Shown: positions 25,125-34,643, numbered from the stretch's first letter. The stretch: 42,648 nucleotides of DNA from Oscillospiraceae bacterium (GCA_020025175.1 JAHHSM010000007.1:1-42648), one strand, 5' to 3'. A program made the numbers and translations. Notes: generated from the sequence alone by a model not told the origin.

Positions 25125-26455
25125 TGAGAAAGAAAACTGCGCGTGAAATTGCATTGGATACACTGATTGCCGGACGAAAAGATCGTGCTTGGTCTGATGG
25201 ATACCTGAAAGGGGCGATCCGTAAAAATGGTTTGGATAGTCGCGACGCTGCGCTAGCAACCAGGTTGGGTTATGGTATTTTGCAAAATCAAAAGCTGCTG
25301 GATTTTTATATTGGCTGCTATTGCTCACAGACACCAGAGCATCTGGAGCCAGTTGTCTTGGATGTTCTGCGTTTGGGTGCATATCAGATCCTGTTTATGG
25401 ATCGCGTACCGGACAGTGCAGCTGTCAGTGAGGCGGTAGAACTGATTAAGGCTTATGATCGTGAGCGTGCCGCTGGAATTGTCAATGCCGTTTTGAGAAA
25501 GATTGCTTCCAATAAAGAAAATTTGCCTGAAATTCCGAAGAACGATATGGTAAATTATTTGTCTGTTCATTATAGTCATCCTGCGTGGCTGGTAAAACAT
25601 TGTATCAATCTGTTGGGCGAGCAGGAGACAGAAAAATTTCTTGCATGCAACAACGAGGCGATTGAAACGACGGTTCAATATAATCCGTTAAAGGGATCTG
25701 AAGAGGAGCTGCTTCAAATGTTGAAGCAGGCTGGTGTACAGGTAAAAAAACACGCATGGCTTTCTGGATGTTACGAGCTTTCTAAAACAGGAAATATTGA
25801 GCAGTTATCTGCATTTTGTGAAGGACGCTTTTTAGTGCAGGATGCCGCTGCAAAGCTTACGGCTATGGCAGCAGGGGTTGCACCAGGCATGACGGTAATG
25901 GATATTTGTGCAGCACCAGGAGGCAAATCCTTTGCCATGGCGATGGCGATGAAAAATCATGGAACACTCCTTTCCTTTGATTTACATAGGTCAAAGATCC
26001 GACTGATTTGCGAAGGGGCTCAGCGTCTTGGCATCACCTGCATTACAGCAAATAGTGCTGATGGCAAGGAATTTATCCCAGATTTTGTGGAAACAGCCGA
26101 TGTTGTTTTGTGTGATGTACCTTGCAGCGGTTTGGGTATCATTCGTAAAAAACCGGATATTCGTTTGAAAAGTGAGCAGGAATTGAGTGGACTTCCGCGT
26201 GTGCAAAGCGCAATTTTGGATAACGCTTCCTGCTATGTAAAATCCGGAGGCACTCTGATTTATTCAACCTGTACTATTTTGCCTCGTGAAAACGAAAAGG
26301 TTGTCGATGCATTTTTGGATGAGCATTCGGATTTCTATAGAGAAGCATTTGTACTTCCGATGCCTATTGGTAAAGTTCGAAGTGGCGAAATTACGCTTTG
26401 GCCTCAAAAACATGGAACAGATGGTTTTTATATCTGCCGCTTACATAGAAGATGA
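25124..26455 (+). CDS. rsmB: 16S rRNA (cytosine(967)-C5)-methyltransferase
   Basis: 443 residues. The N-terminal NusB-like RNA-binding domain (1-130, with RVPDSAAVSEAVELIKAYD) is joined to a SAM-dependent methyltransferase domain. SAM motif MDICAAPGGKSF, catalytic cysteine region CDVPCSGLGIIRKKPDIR, and the second cysteine in YSTCTILPRENEKVV, the RsmB/RsmF two-cysteine pattern. It is followed by rlmN, another rRNA methyltransferase, so this operon handles ribosome modification next to translation start genes. Confidence 0.96.
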   Translation: MRKKTAREIALDTLIAGRKDRAWSDGYLKGAIRKNGLDSRDAALATRLGYGILQNQKLLDFYIGCYCSQTPEHLEPVVLDVLRLGAYQILFMDRVPDSAAVSEAVELIKAYDRERAAGIVNAVLRKIASNKENLPEIPKNDMVNYLSVHYSHPAWLVKHCINLLGEQETEKFLACNNEAIETTVQYNPLKGSEEELLQMLKQAGVQVKKHAWLSGCYELSKTGNIEQLSAFCEGRFLVQDAAAKLTAMAAGVAPGMTVMDICAAPGGKSFAMAMAMKNHGTLLSFDLHRSKIRLICEGAQRLGITCITANSADGKEFIPDFVETADVVLCDVPCSGLGIIRKKPDIRLKSEQELSGLPRVQSAILDNASCYVKSGGTLIYSTCTILPRENEKVVDAFLDEHSDFYREAFVLPMPIGKVRSGEITLWPQKHGTDGFYICRLHRR

Positions 26456-26488
26456 ATATATATGACGAATCATAGAAAGGGGGACGCA

Positions 26489-27541
26489 ATGAAACTTGAT
26501 ATTAAATCTATGAATCAGGAAGAAATCACCGCTCAGCTGAAGGAGTTGGGTGAGCCTGCTTTTCGTGGTAAACAGATATTTGTTTGGCTACATAAAGGCG
26601 TAACCTCTTTTGATCATATGACAAATTTATCGAAAAGTTTGCGTGAAAAGCTAAAGGAACACTATTTTATTACAGTGCCGCAGATAGAGCGTAAGTTGGT
26701 GTCACAGATTGATGGAACCATTAAGTATTTGTGGCGGCTTGGCGATGGAAACTGCATTGAAACAGTTTTAATGAAATATAAGCACGGCAATTCTGTTTGT
26801 ATTTCTACGGAAGTTGGATGCAAGATGGGCTGTGTATTTTGTGCATCTACACAAGCTGGGTTTGTGCGCCGCCTGGAGGCTTCTGAAATTTTGGATCAGG
26901 TGCTTTTCACCCAGATCGATTCAGGTGAGCCGATTTCTAATATTGTTTTAATGGGTATCGGCGAGCCATTGGATAACTATGACAATGTGATGAAGTTTTT
27001 ACATTTGGTGAACCATCCTGACGGAATGAACATCGGTATGCGGCATATTTCATTGTCTACCTGTGGATTGGTCAATCAGATCGACCGTTTGGCTGAAAGT
27101 GATTTGCAGCTTACATTGTCCGTGTCCCTTCATGCGCCTGATGACGAAACAAGAAATAAACTGCTGCCGATCAACCGTTCTACCGGAGCTGAAAAGTTGA
27201 TGAAGGCATGCAGGGCTTATTTTCAAAAAACCGGGCGACGAATTTCCTTTGAGTATGCAATGATCGATGGTGTGAACGATTCAGATCAGCAAGCAGACAT
27301 GCTTGCAAAGCATTTAAAGGGAATGCCCGGTCATGTGAACTTAATCGGATTGAACGATATTAAAGAAAGTCCACTAAAACCCAGTAAGCGAGTAGCTGCA
27401 TTCCAAAAGCGCTTGGAATCCCATGGTATAACAGCTACAGTTCGCAGAAAACTTGGCAGCGATATCGATGCCGCATGCGGCCAGCTACGGCGTAGTATGT
27501 TGGAAAAAAGCCAAGAAGGAAGCAAAGGTGACGTAAAGTGA
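26489..27541 (+). CDS. rlmN: Dual-specificity 23S rRNA/tRNA adenine C2-methyltransferase
   Basis: 350 residues. Radical-SAM enzyme that methylates A2503 of 23S rRNA and A37 of some tRNAs. The cluster cysteines are C111, C115, C118 (CKMGCVFCAS), with VLMGIGEPLDNYDNV, ISLSTCGLV, SLHAPDDETRNKLLPIN and the methyl-carrying C-terminal cysteine in GSDIDAACGQLR. I chose ATG 26489 because AAAGGGGG (26476-26483) lies 5 bases upstream; ATG 26462 is upstream of it. It overlaps the phosphatase gene by 4 bases. Confidence 0.97.
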   Translation: MKLDIKSMNQEEITAQLKELGEPAFRGKQIFVWLHKGVTSFDHMTNLSKSLREKLKEHYFITVPQIERKLVSQIDGTIKYLWRLGDGNCIETVLMKYKHGNSVCISTEVGCKMGCVFCASTQAGFVRRLEASEILDQVLFTQIDSGEPISNIVLMGIGEPLDNYDNVMKFLHLVNHPDGMNIGMRHISLSTCGLVNQIDRLAESDLQLTLSVSLHAPDDETRNKLLPINRSTGAEKLMKACRAYFQKTGRRISFEYAMIDGVNDSDQQADMLAKHLKGMPGHVNLIGLNDIKESPLKPSKRVAAFQKRLESHGITATVRRKLGSDIDAACGQLRRSMLEKSQEGSKGDVK

Positions 27542-28284
27542 AAATTTGGCAAAAAACGGATCAAGGTGTGGTTCGAAAAGATAATCAGGATTTTTGCATG
27601 ATAAAAGAAATTGGCGCATATACCGTAGGCGTTGTTTGTGACGGTATGGGTGGTGCAAAAGCCGGAGCAATTGCATCACAAATGGCAGTTACAATTTTTA
27701 TAGAAACATTGGAAGCAGTTTTGAACGAATCTTTATCTGCTGAAGAAATTACGAAGGCCGGATATACTGCTATCAATCAGGCGAATATGTTAATTTATCA
27801 AAAGTCCAAAGAAGATGAAGCATGCCGAGGTATGGGAACGACATTGGTGGCTGTTATTTGCCATAATCGTGAAGCGACAGTTTTTAATGTTGGCGATAGT
27901 CGCGCCTATTTGATCAATTCTTCTGGTATTCATGCAATTACCAGAGACCATTCATTGGTGCAGGATATGCTTGAGAATGGTGATATTACTGAGGAAGAAG
28001 CCCGCAGACACCCTAATCGCAATTTGATTACACGTGCATTAGGAACCGAAGAAAATGTACGTGCAGATGTTTTTTATCATACATTGGTAGAAGGAGACTA
28101 TTTCCTTTTATGTTCCGATGGTCTAATCAATACAGTAAACGATCAAGAGATTTTGTATGAGGTGATTCATGATGAGCGGGAGGAAACCTGTTTGGATCGG
28201 TTAATAGCAATTTCTGTCGAGCGTGGTGCACCAGATAATGTGACAGCTGTTTTGATGAAGTGTGAAAAGGAGGCGGAAGGATAA
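27538..28284 (+). CDS. prpC: PP2C-type serine/threonine phosphatase
   Basis: 248 residues. Metal-dependent phosphatase that reverses the action of the neighbouring PASTA kinase. Motifs in order: TDQGVVRKDNQDF, VVCDGMGGAKAG, GMGTTLVAV, FNVGDSRAYLI, ITRDHSLVQDMLE, HPNRNLITRALG, FLLCSDGLINTV and APDNVTAVL; all metal-binding aspartates are in place. Start is GTG at 27538, overlapping the rlmN stop (GTGA). The rlmN-prpC-prkC-rsgA order is widespread in Firmicutes. Confidence 0.96.
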   Translation: MKIWQKTDQGVVRKDNQDFCMIKEIGAYTVGVVCDGMGGAKAGAIASQMAVTIFIETLEAVLNESLSAEEITKAGYTAINQANMLIYQKSKEDEACRGMGTTLVAVICHNREATVFNVGDSRAYLINSSGIHAITRDHSLVQDMLENGDITEEEARRHPNRNLITRALGTEENVRADVFYHTLVEGDYFLLCSDGLINTVNDQEILYEVIHDEREETCLDRLIAISVERGAPDNVTAVLMKCEKEAEG

Positions 28285-28285
28285 T

Positions 28286-30256
28286 ATGGACGCTTATATT
28301 GGTAAAATGCTGGATGGCCGCTATGAGATCAAAGAAGTGATCGGTACCGGTGGCATGGCAATTGTTTATAAGGCAATCGATCATAGATTGAATCGTCAAA
28401 TTGCGGTCAAGGTTTTGAAAAGTGACCTTGCACAAAATGCAGATTTCCGCCGCCGTTTTCATGATGAAGCGCAGGCAGTTGCGATGTTGTCACATCCTAA
28501 TATTGTATCTATTTACGATGTTTCGCGCGATAGCGAGGCAGAATATATTGTCATGGAGTTGATCGACGGCATTACACTAAAGCAGTACATGGAGCGGCGC
28601 GGTCAACTGAATTGGAGAGAGGCGCTTCATTTTATCACGCAGATTATGAAAGGGTTAGGTCACGCACATAGCCGAGGGATTATCCATCGTGATATTAAAC
28701 CACATAATATTATGGTTTTGCGTGATGGCAGCGTGAAAGTAGCTGATTTTGGCATTGCCTGTTTAATCGCCTCAGCAGAGAATACTTTGACACAGGAGGC
28801 GCTTGGCTCCGTACATTATATTTCTCCGGAGCAGGCAAAGGGCGGTCATACGGATGCCCGTACGGATATTTATTCTGCCGGTGTTGTGCTGTATGAAATG
28901 CTGACAAACCGATTACCCTTTGAAGGAGAAAATGCGGTTTCTATTGCCATTCAGCATATCAGTGCAGTGCCGTTGTCTCCACGTGAGATCAATCCTGAAA
29001 TTCCAGAGGCATTGGAGCTTATTACGATGAAAGCAATGGCTTCGGACATGGAAAGGCGTTATGCCAGTGCGGAGGCAATGCTGCGTGATTTGGATGAATT
29101 TCGAAAAAATCCGAGTATCAATTTTGACTATGTCCTGTCTGATTTTTCTGTTGAAGAGAGCACCGAGCCTACACAGCAGATTGATGCGGCAGAGGTAAAG
29201 GGCACACACCGTGCTGTGGAGCATCACGAAGCACGGCACAGTGAAAAACCAAGAAGATACGATAAGTATGATGACTATGATGACTATAAACCAAGAAATC
29301 ATAAATCAAAGGTGCCCTTAATTGCCGGCATTGTGGCTGGTATTGCAATTATTATTGTACTATTTGCGGCTATCTTTACAAATTTCAAAAATGGTGGACA
29401 AGAAGAATATACAGTACCGTATCTTCTGGGCATGACAGTTGAGGAGATTATGGCAGATGAGGAAATCACGAAGCATTTCCAAATTGAGACAGCTGGTACT
29501 GAATTCAGTGAAGAATATGAAGCAGGGCAGGTATCATCACAATCCCCAGAAGGGAATCACACAAAGAAGGGACCAAAAGGTGAGAAGCATATTATTTCTG
29601 TTACCGTCAGCGCAGGTGTGGAAACAGATGAAATGCCTGATTTGCTGAACTATAATCAAACCAGCGCAGAAAGTATGCTGAAGATTATGGATTTAGGGCT
29701 GAAGATTCGAATTGAGGAAGAATTCAGCAGTGAAGTTGAAGCTGGACATGTAGTTAAAACAGACCCGGAAAAAGGAACTGCTTTGAAAAAGGGCGATACA
29801 GTTTGTTTAATTATGAGTAAGGGTCCCGAAGTGAAAAAGGTAACCGTAATTTCTTATGTTGGCAAAACTGTTGATGCTGCCAAAGCAGAACTGAATGGGT
29901 TGGTATTTGCCGGTGCAACAGAGGTTGAAGATGAAAGTCCAAAGGGAACAATTTTAGAGCAGACGATTGCGGCGGGAACCGAAGTGGAGGAAGGCACAGA
30001 AATCAAGTTTGTTATTTCTGCGGGTGTTCCTGAGATGAATCAGAAACCCGGATTGGTTACAAAATCATATGAGCTTCCAGAGGGTGAAGGAACGGTTCAT
30101 GTCATGATAAAAGTTGGTAATAAAGTGCAATTCGACAGTACTGTTGATAAGGCTTTGACAACTGTGACATGCGATTTAACCGGAACTGGTGTCCAGCAGG
30201 TTTATGTGTTTTTTGATGATGTTGTTGTGTACTCAGAAGAGGTAGATTTTTCGTGA
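28286..30256 (+). CDS. prkC: PASTA-domain serine/threonine protein kinase
   Basis: 656 residues. Membrane kinase that senses cell-wall fragments and, in spore formers, can trigger germination. Cytoplasmic kinase domain (about 13-275) with the glycine loop, K42, HRD at 134-136, DFG at 154-156 and SVHYISPEQAKG. A charged juxtamembrane stretch is followed by one membrane helix (about 332-350), then three PASTA repeats outside (starting YTVPYLLGMT, DEMPDLLNYN, KKVTVISYVG) and a terminal beta domain (about 590-656). I chose ATG 28286, 5 bases after GGAAGG. Confidence 0.96.
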   Translation: MDAYIGKMLDGRYEIKEVIGTGGMAIVYKAIDHRLNRQIAVKVLKSDLAQNADFRRRFHDEAQAVAMLSHPNIVSIYDVSRDSEAEYIVMELIDGITLKQYMERRGQLNWREALHFITQIMKGLGHAHSRGIIHRDIKPHNIMVLRDGSVKVADFGIACLIASAENTLTQEALGSVHYISPEQAKGGHTDARTDIYSAGVVLYEMLTNRLPFEGENAVSIAIQHISAVPLSPREINPEIPEALELITMKAMASDMERRYASAEAMLRDLDEFRKNPSINFDYVLSDFSVEESTEPTQQIDAAEVKGTHRAVEHHEARHSEKPRRYDKYDDYDDYKPRNHKSKVPLIAGIVAGIAIIIVLFAAIFTNFKNGGQEEYTVPYLLGMTVEEIMADEEITKHFQIETAGTEFSEEYEAGQVSSQSPEGNHTKKGPKGEKHIISVTVSAGVETDEMPDLLNYNQTSAESMLKIMDLGLKIRIEEEFSSEVEAGHVVKTDPEKGTALKKGDTVCLIMSKGPEVKKVTVISYVGKTVDAAKAELNGLVFAGATEVEDESPKGTILEQTIAAGTEVEEGTEIKFVISAGVPEMNQKPGLVTKSYELPEGEGTVHVMIKVGNKVQFDSTVDKALTTVTCDLTGTGVQQVYVFFDDVVVYSEEVDFS

Positions 30257-31143
30257 GCAGAGGAATTATTGAAAAGGCACTGAGCGGATTTTACTATGTA
30301 AATACAGGTAACCGCTATGTCTCATGCCGTGCGCGCGGAAAATTTCGAAAAGAACATATTACACCGCTGGTAGGTGACTGGGTGCAGATTCAGGAACTGG
30401 AGGACGGCAGCGGGTATGTGGAATCGATTGAACCGCGTAAATGTGAGTTTATTCGACCAGCTGTTGCGAATATTGATCAAATGGTGATTATTGCATCGGA
30501 GGCGATCCCGGTCAGCGATCCCTATCTCATTGATCGTGTCTGCGCTATTGCAGAATTAAAAGGCTGTGATGTGGTCATTTGCGTGAATAAATGCGATCTG
30601 GCAGACGGCGAGACACTGGCTCAGATTTATGAGCAGGTCGGCTATCCGACGGTTCGTGTCAGTGCGCAGACCGGCGAAGGTATCGATACGCTGCGTACAA
30701 TGATTCAGGGGAAGCTTTCTGCATTTACAGGAAACTCAGGCGTTGGAAAATCGAGTATCCTCAATTGTTTATATCCTGATTTTGGAATTGAAACAAAAGA
30801 GGTCAGCGATAAGCTGGGACGCGGTCGCCATACTACGCGCCATGTAGAGCTGTTCCGGTTGAATGAAACGACTTTGGTAGCAGATACACCGGGTTTCTCG
30901 TCCTTTGATACTACGGAAATGGATCTGGCTCTGAAAAAGGCTTTGCCGCAGACTTTCCGGGAATTTATGCCATATCGAGATGCGTGCCAGTTTGTAGGTT
31001 GCAGTCATGTCAAAGAAAAAGGCTGTGCCGTGTTGGCGGCATTGAAGGAAGGCAAAATTTCGCAGTCGCGTCATGCAAGCTATATGCGTCTCTATGAAGA
31101 ACTCAAGCCGCTAAAAGAATGGGAAGTGCGGCGCGATAAGTAA
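30253..31143 (+). CDS. rsgA: Ribosome small subunit-dependent GTPase A
   Basis: 296 residues. Circularly permuted GTPase that checks 30S subunit maturation. N-terminal OB-fold (1-65), then the permuted G motifs: NKCD (G4) comes before GNSGVGKSS (G1), and DTPGFSSFDTTE (G3) follows. The C-terminal zinc site is C-QFVG-C-S-H-VKEKG-C. Start is GTG at 30253, overlapping the prkC stop by 4 bases. The family's catalytic helper region GRGRHTTRH is present. It ends a long operon at a very strong terminator. Confidence 0.96.
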   Translation: MSRGIIEKALSGFYYVNTGNRYVSCRARGKFRKEHITPLVGDWVQIQELEDGSGYVESIEPRKCEFIRPAVANIDQMVIIASEAIPVSDPYLIDRVCAIAELKGCDVVICVNKCDLADGETLAQIYEQVGYPTVRVSAQTGEGIDTLRTMIQGKLSAFTGNSGVGKSSILNCLYPDFGIETKEVSDKLGRGRHTTRHVELFRLNETTLVADTPGFSSFDTTEMDLALKKALPQTFREFMPYRDACQFVGCSHVKEKGCAVLAALKEGKISQSRHASYMRLYEELKPLKEWEVRRDK

Positions 31144-31191
31144 AAAAACAAAACTCAAACAGATCGACATCTGTTTGAGTTTTGTTTTTTT
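31142..31191 (+). terminator. Very strong Rho-independent terminator after rsgA
   Basis: A perfect 23-bp stem (31142-31164 with 31169-31191) around a CGAC loop. The ends of the stem are A7 and T7 runs, so it could terminate in either direction. It isolates the housekeeping operon from the following BlaI-M56 unit. Confidence 0.95.
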
Positions 31192-31227
31192 GTCTTTTGT
31201 GCTTTATAAAATTTGTAAAAATGTGGA

Positions 31228-31256
31228 TTGACATTTTGGTTTATTGATGATAGACT
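31228..31256 (+). promoter_or_regulatory. Promoter for the BlaI-like/M56 operon
   Basis: A perfect -35 TTGACA (31228-31233), a 17-base spacer and TAGACT (31251-31256). This is the only clear consensus TTGACA promoter in the window; the others use TTGCAA. Confidence 0.7.
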
Positions 31257-31269
31257 TCAATCAGAAAGA

Positions 31270-31288
31270 GGTTTATAAATAATAAACC
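31270..31288 (+). promoter_or_regulatory. Candidate BlaI-type operator
   Basis: GGTTTAT (31270-31276) and ATAAACC (31282-31288) form a perfect 7-bp dyad around AAATA, just after the predicted transcript start and 3 bases before the Shine-Dalgarno sequence. An extra half-site GGTTTATT lies in the promoter spacer (31238-31245). Position suggests autorepression. Confidence 0.6.
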
Positions 31289-31302
31289 AAAAGGAGGATA
31301 TG

Positions 31303-31662
31303 ATGGAAGATACACGATTAGGCGCAATCGAAACAAGGTTTGCAGATATTATCTGGCAGAATGAGCCGCTGTCCTCCAGCGAGCTGGTCAAAATCTGCGA
31401 ACAGGAGCTGTCTTGGAAGAAATCAACAACATATACGGTACTCAGAAAATTATGTAATCGTGGTTTGTTTCAAAATCAGGATGGAAAAGTGACCTCTCTG
31501 ATTTCCAAGCAGGAGTTTCACGGAATGCAAAGCGAGCAGTTTCTCGAGGAAACGTTCGATGGTTCTCTTCCTGCATTTCTGGCTGCATTTTCTTCCAGAA
31601 AGAAGCTGTCTGAGGAGGAGATCGGTCAGCTGCAGGAGCTGATCAACCGAAATAGGAGGTGA
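31303..31662 (+). CDS. BlaI/MecI/CopY family transcriptional repressor
   Basis: 119 residues. N-terminal winged helix (about 5-75) with RFADIIWQNEPLSSSELV, LSWKKSTTYTVLRKLCNRGLF and VTSLISKQEF, and a C-terminal dimerisation helix that includes a Ser/Lys-rich cleavage-type segment. In known systems the repressor is cut or inactivated after a signal from the paired membrane protease. I prefer ATG 31303, 5 bases after AGGAGG (31292-31297); ATG 31300 is also in frame. It is followed at once by the M56 receptor gene, so the two form a signal module. Confidence 0.93.
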   Translation: MEDTRLGAIETRFADIIWQNEPLSSSELVKICEQELSWKKSTTYTVLRKLCNRGLFQNQDGKVTSLISKQEFHGMQSEQFLEETFDGSLPAFLAAFSSRKKLSEEEIGQLQELINRNRR

Positions 31663-31667
31663 AGATC

Positions 31668-34634
31668 ATGCTGAGCATGATTTGTGACAATCTGTTTCCC
31701 ATTGTTTTAAATATGAGCCTTACCGGTGGCGGTGTCATTTTATTTGTGCTGCTGGCACGGGAGGTGCTCAAGGGTGCTCCCAAAGTATTTTCCTATGCAC
31801 TTTGGGCAGTGGTGCTGTTTCGCTTGCTGTGCCCGGTTTCTGTCAATTCTGGATTCTCACTGCTTCAGATCATTCAGCCTCCGATAGAGGAAAGAACACC
31901 TTTTACAAGTTCCGTTACCTATGTAAAACCAGACAGAAATTTGGCGGAGATTACAGAAATTACGGAAACCGCGCAGCCGGTGGCACCGCTTGCCCCGGTT
32001 TCCGAAAAGAAGGAAGCGGTGCAGCCTATCTGGGAAAATGAGTCGGTTTCGCCATGGGCACTCCTTTGGCTGGCAGGCATCATGGGTATGCTGATTTATA
32101 GTGCAGTCTCCTTGCTGCAGCTGCGAAAAAAGCTGATTGGCGCCATTCCTTTGCAGAAGAATATTTATTTGGCAGATCATATTGCATCGCCCTTTGTAAT
32201 GGGTATTTTACGGCCGAGAATCTATTTGCCATCGTCTCTGTCTGAGCGAGAGCTTAATTATATCCTTCTTCATGAGCAATATCATATCCGCAGAGGCGAT
32301 CATTTGATCAAAGTTCTGGCCTTTGCAGCACTTTCCATTCACTGGTTTAATCCGCTGGTTTGGATTGCATTTATCATGGCAGGAAAAGACATGGAAATGA
32401 GCTGTGATGAAGCCGTTCTCAGGCGGCTGGGCGAGGAAGTGCGCTGTGATTACTCTGCGTCACTTCTTTCACTTGCTACCGGACGGCGGATCATAGCCGG
32501 CATGCCTCTTGCCTTTGGCGAGGGAGATCCGAAAGGGAGGATTCAGAATATGATGCGTTGGAAAAAACCGAACAGAAAAATTATTTTAGGCGCTGCGCTG
32601 CTGTGTGCACTAGCCATCCTTGCATGTGCCTGTAATCCGCAAGCAGCGAAAAAGGGTCAGTACAAGAGTATGGACGATTTTGCAGAGCAAACACTGGCCA
32701 GTATTCGCAGCAGCGAAGTGACTTATGCGGAACAAGGTTCCGGGGGTCAGTTTCAGAATGTTTCTGCAAAGGTTCTGGATGCCAAGGTTGCCGATATGCA
32801 TCGGGCGGGAACGGTTTCCAATCTGGCGCCGGAAGGCGTGCTGGAGGTCTGGACACTTTCAACGCTGGTGAAGATCGACGCAGATCCTGAAAAGGTGATG
32901 CTGGTGGGCGGCATGTATGAAGAGGATGGCTGGTTTGATCTGGAAGGGCAGGGTGGACACATTCTGGTAACTTTGCGGTATCCGGATGACAGTCTGGATG
33001 TTTTGTATGATGAGCCTGCCAACGATTATATGAATTTCTATGGACTTCATTCGAACGTAGAGGATGCGCTGTACGATTGGTATGTGAAAGAAAAGAAACT
33101 GGATCTTCCGCTGTATGTGGAGGATTGGCAGGATCAGCTGAATACTGCTCATCCGGAAGATTTGGGGGCTTATCCGGTGCATCGGTATGATGGTGATGGC
33201 TGGTATTGCTACATTCCGGAAACATGGACCGTTGTAGAGCCAAGTGAAATGGATCGCGGAAAGCAGTGGAAGTGGATATCTTCCTATCCGACAGACTCTG
33301 ATATGACCGTGCTCCGATCGACGCAAAGCATCCAAGACAATGAGATCACAGCAAAAAAACAGGGCTATCATCCTGTGGATGAGGCAAAGCATATCTGGGA
33401 GCGAATAAAGGATGGATGGACCAGTCGCTACTGTTTGTTTGAAAATCCCGACGGCGGAAGCTGGCGAGTGGAAATTCGCTGGAATGAAAGCAAAACGACA
33501 GGGTATCCTTACACTGCCATGGAGCCGGATGTCCTTCGTCTGATGGCAGAGCATTTTACCGTAGATGATCGATTCACATGGGTGGATACCACGGCACTGG
33601 AGCAGGGAATCAATGGTATTCTGGTCGGTGGGTATTCTTGGGATGAAACCATCAAAACAGCGGATACCTGCACCTTGACGGCTGTAGAAAAGAAGGAGAA
33701 GCCGCGGATTTATACGCTGGATTTGCCGGACAGCTACAATATTGAAAACACGCCTGGCAGGCGGCTGGTCAGTGATTTTTCCTGGACCATGGCGCCGGTA
33801 GACAGCACTGCCGGAAATAACCGCTACAGTTTCCGTTTTGAAAATGAGAACGGTGTATTGACGGTCTATTCCGATGAAAACCGTCTGGAGCTGGAAGTGG
33901 ACGGTGTACGCACCGTCTGGCTGTGCAGCGCACGCAGCTTCGGTTCGTATGGTAATACATCAGAGCTATTTACCGTATTCCGTTCCTATGCGGAAAAGGC
34001 GGAATATGCCCATATAAAGGACAATTGCACCGTCAGCAAAGAGGAGACGGACTATGCTGTGATTGCGGAAAAGCTGGCGCAGCAGTATGCGGAGAGTATT
34101 CTGCAGCGTCCCGACTGGTATGTGCAGCAGGCAGAAGATGTTCGCCTTGTTGAAACGGAAGTGTTTGACGCCTACTATGGCGAAGATCATCCGAACTTCT
34201 GCTTTACCATAGAGCTGGCACTGAAATTAAATGCGGAGCAGACAAGATACTGGGAGGCAGGCTCCGGCTTGGATGATCCGCTGCCGGATGGTCCGAACGC
34301 CGGTTATTATCGCTGGGCTAGGCAGGTTTCGGCGGAGCAGGGAACAGATGGCGTCTGGCATATCGGTGATTTTGCCACCGGTGGGGCCTCAGTCGCGCTT
34401 CCTGTTGCCATGCATGAAGCAACGATACAGGAGCTTTTTCAGTGTTATTTCCTGACGGAAGGCTTCAGCCATGACTGGCTGCTGTATGAGCTGTCTCAAA
34501 GACCATTGGAGCAGGTAACGCGGGGAATGGAGGCATTGCCGGAAATGCAGCATCAGCAGCTGCGAGCAGGCATCCTGCAAATGATTCAGGACAATCCGAA
34601 CCAAACCGGATGGCGTGCAGAAGATTTTAAATGA
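31668..34634 (+). CDS. M56 family metallopeptidase (BlaR1-like) with large unknown sensor domain
   Basis: About 988 residues. Four membrane helices (about 10-35, 40-58, 129-152, 305-321) surround an M56 zinc protease domain with H202-EQY-H206 (LLHEQYHIRRGD) and SCDEAVLRRLG, which in BlaR1 cleaves the repressor pathway. After the last helix comes a lipobox-like LACACN and about 660 residues predicted outside the cell. No penicillin-binding SxxK/KTG set is seen there, so the ligand is unlikely to be a beta-lactam. Leucine is mostly CTG and glutamine CAG, unlike neighbours, hinting at separate origin. ATG 31668 lies 7 bases after AGGAGG. Confidence 0.88.
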   Translation: MLSMICDNLFPIVLNMSLTGGGVILFVLLAREVLKGAPKVFSYALWAVVLFRLLCPVSVNSGFSLLQIIQPPIEERTPFTSSVTYVKPDRNLAEITEITETAQPVAPLAPVSEKKEAVQPIWENESVSPWALLWLAGIMGMLIYSAVSLLQLRKKLIGAIPLQKNIYLADHIASPFVMGILRPRIYLPSSLSERELNYILLHEQYHIRRGDHLIKVLAFAALSIHWFNPLVWIAFIMAGKDMEMSCDEAVLRRLGEEVRCDYSASLLSLATGRRIIAGMPLAFGEGDPKGRIQNMMRWKKPNRKIILGAALLCALAILACACNPQAAKKGQYKSMDDFAEQTLASIRSSEVTYAEQGSGGQFQNVSAKVLDAKVADMHRAGTVSNLAPEGVLEVWTLSTLVKIDADPEKVMLVGGMYEEDGWFDLEGQGGHILVTLRYPDDSLDVLYDEPANDYMNFYGLHSNVEDALYDWYVKEKKLDLPLYVEDWQDQLNTAHPEDLGAYPVHRYDGDGWYCYIPETWTVVEPSEMDRGKQWKWISSYPTDSDMTVLRSTQSIQDNEITAKKQGYHPVDEAKHIWERIKDGWTSRYCLFENPDGGSWRVEIRWNESKTTGYPYTAMEPDVLRLMAEHFTVDDRFTWVDTTALEQGINGILVGGYSWDETIKTADTCTLTAVEKKEKPRIYTLDLPDSYNIENTPGRRLVSDFSWTMAPVDSTAGNNRYSFRFENENGVLTVYSDENRLELEVDGVRTVWLCSARSFGSYGNTSELFTVFRSYAEKAEYAHIKDNCTVSKEETDYAVIAEKLAQQYAESILQRPDWYVQQAEDVRLVETEVFDAYYGEDHPNFCFTIELALKLNAEQTRYWEAGSGLDDPLPDGPNAGYYRWARQVSAEQGTDGVWHIGDFATGGASVALPVAMHEATIQELFQCYFLTEGFSHDWLLYELSQRPLEQVTRGMEALPEMQHQQLRAGILQMIQDNPNQTGWRAEDFK

Positions 34635-34643
34635 TTGAGAAAA

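Noticed and set aside
32581..33554. Two long - strand frames inside the M56 gene
   Set aside because: No recognisable domain; the + strand frame is continuous and has all M56 motifs.
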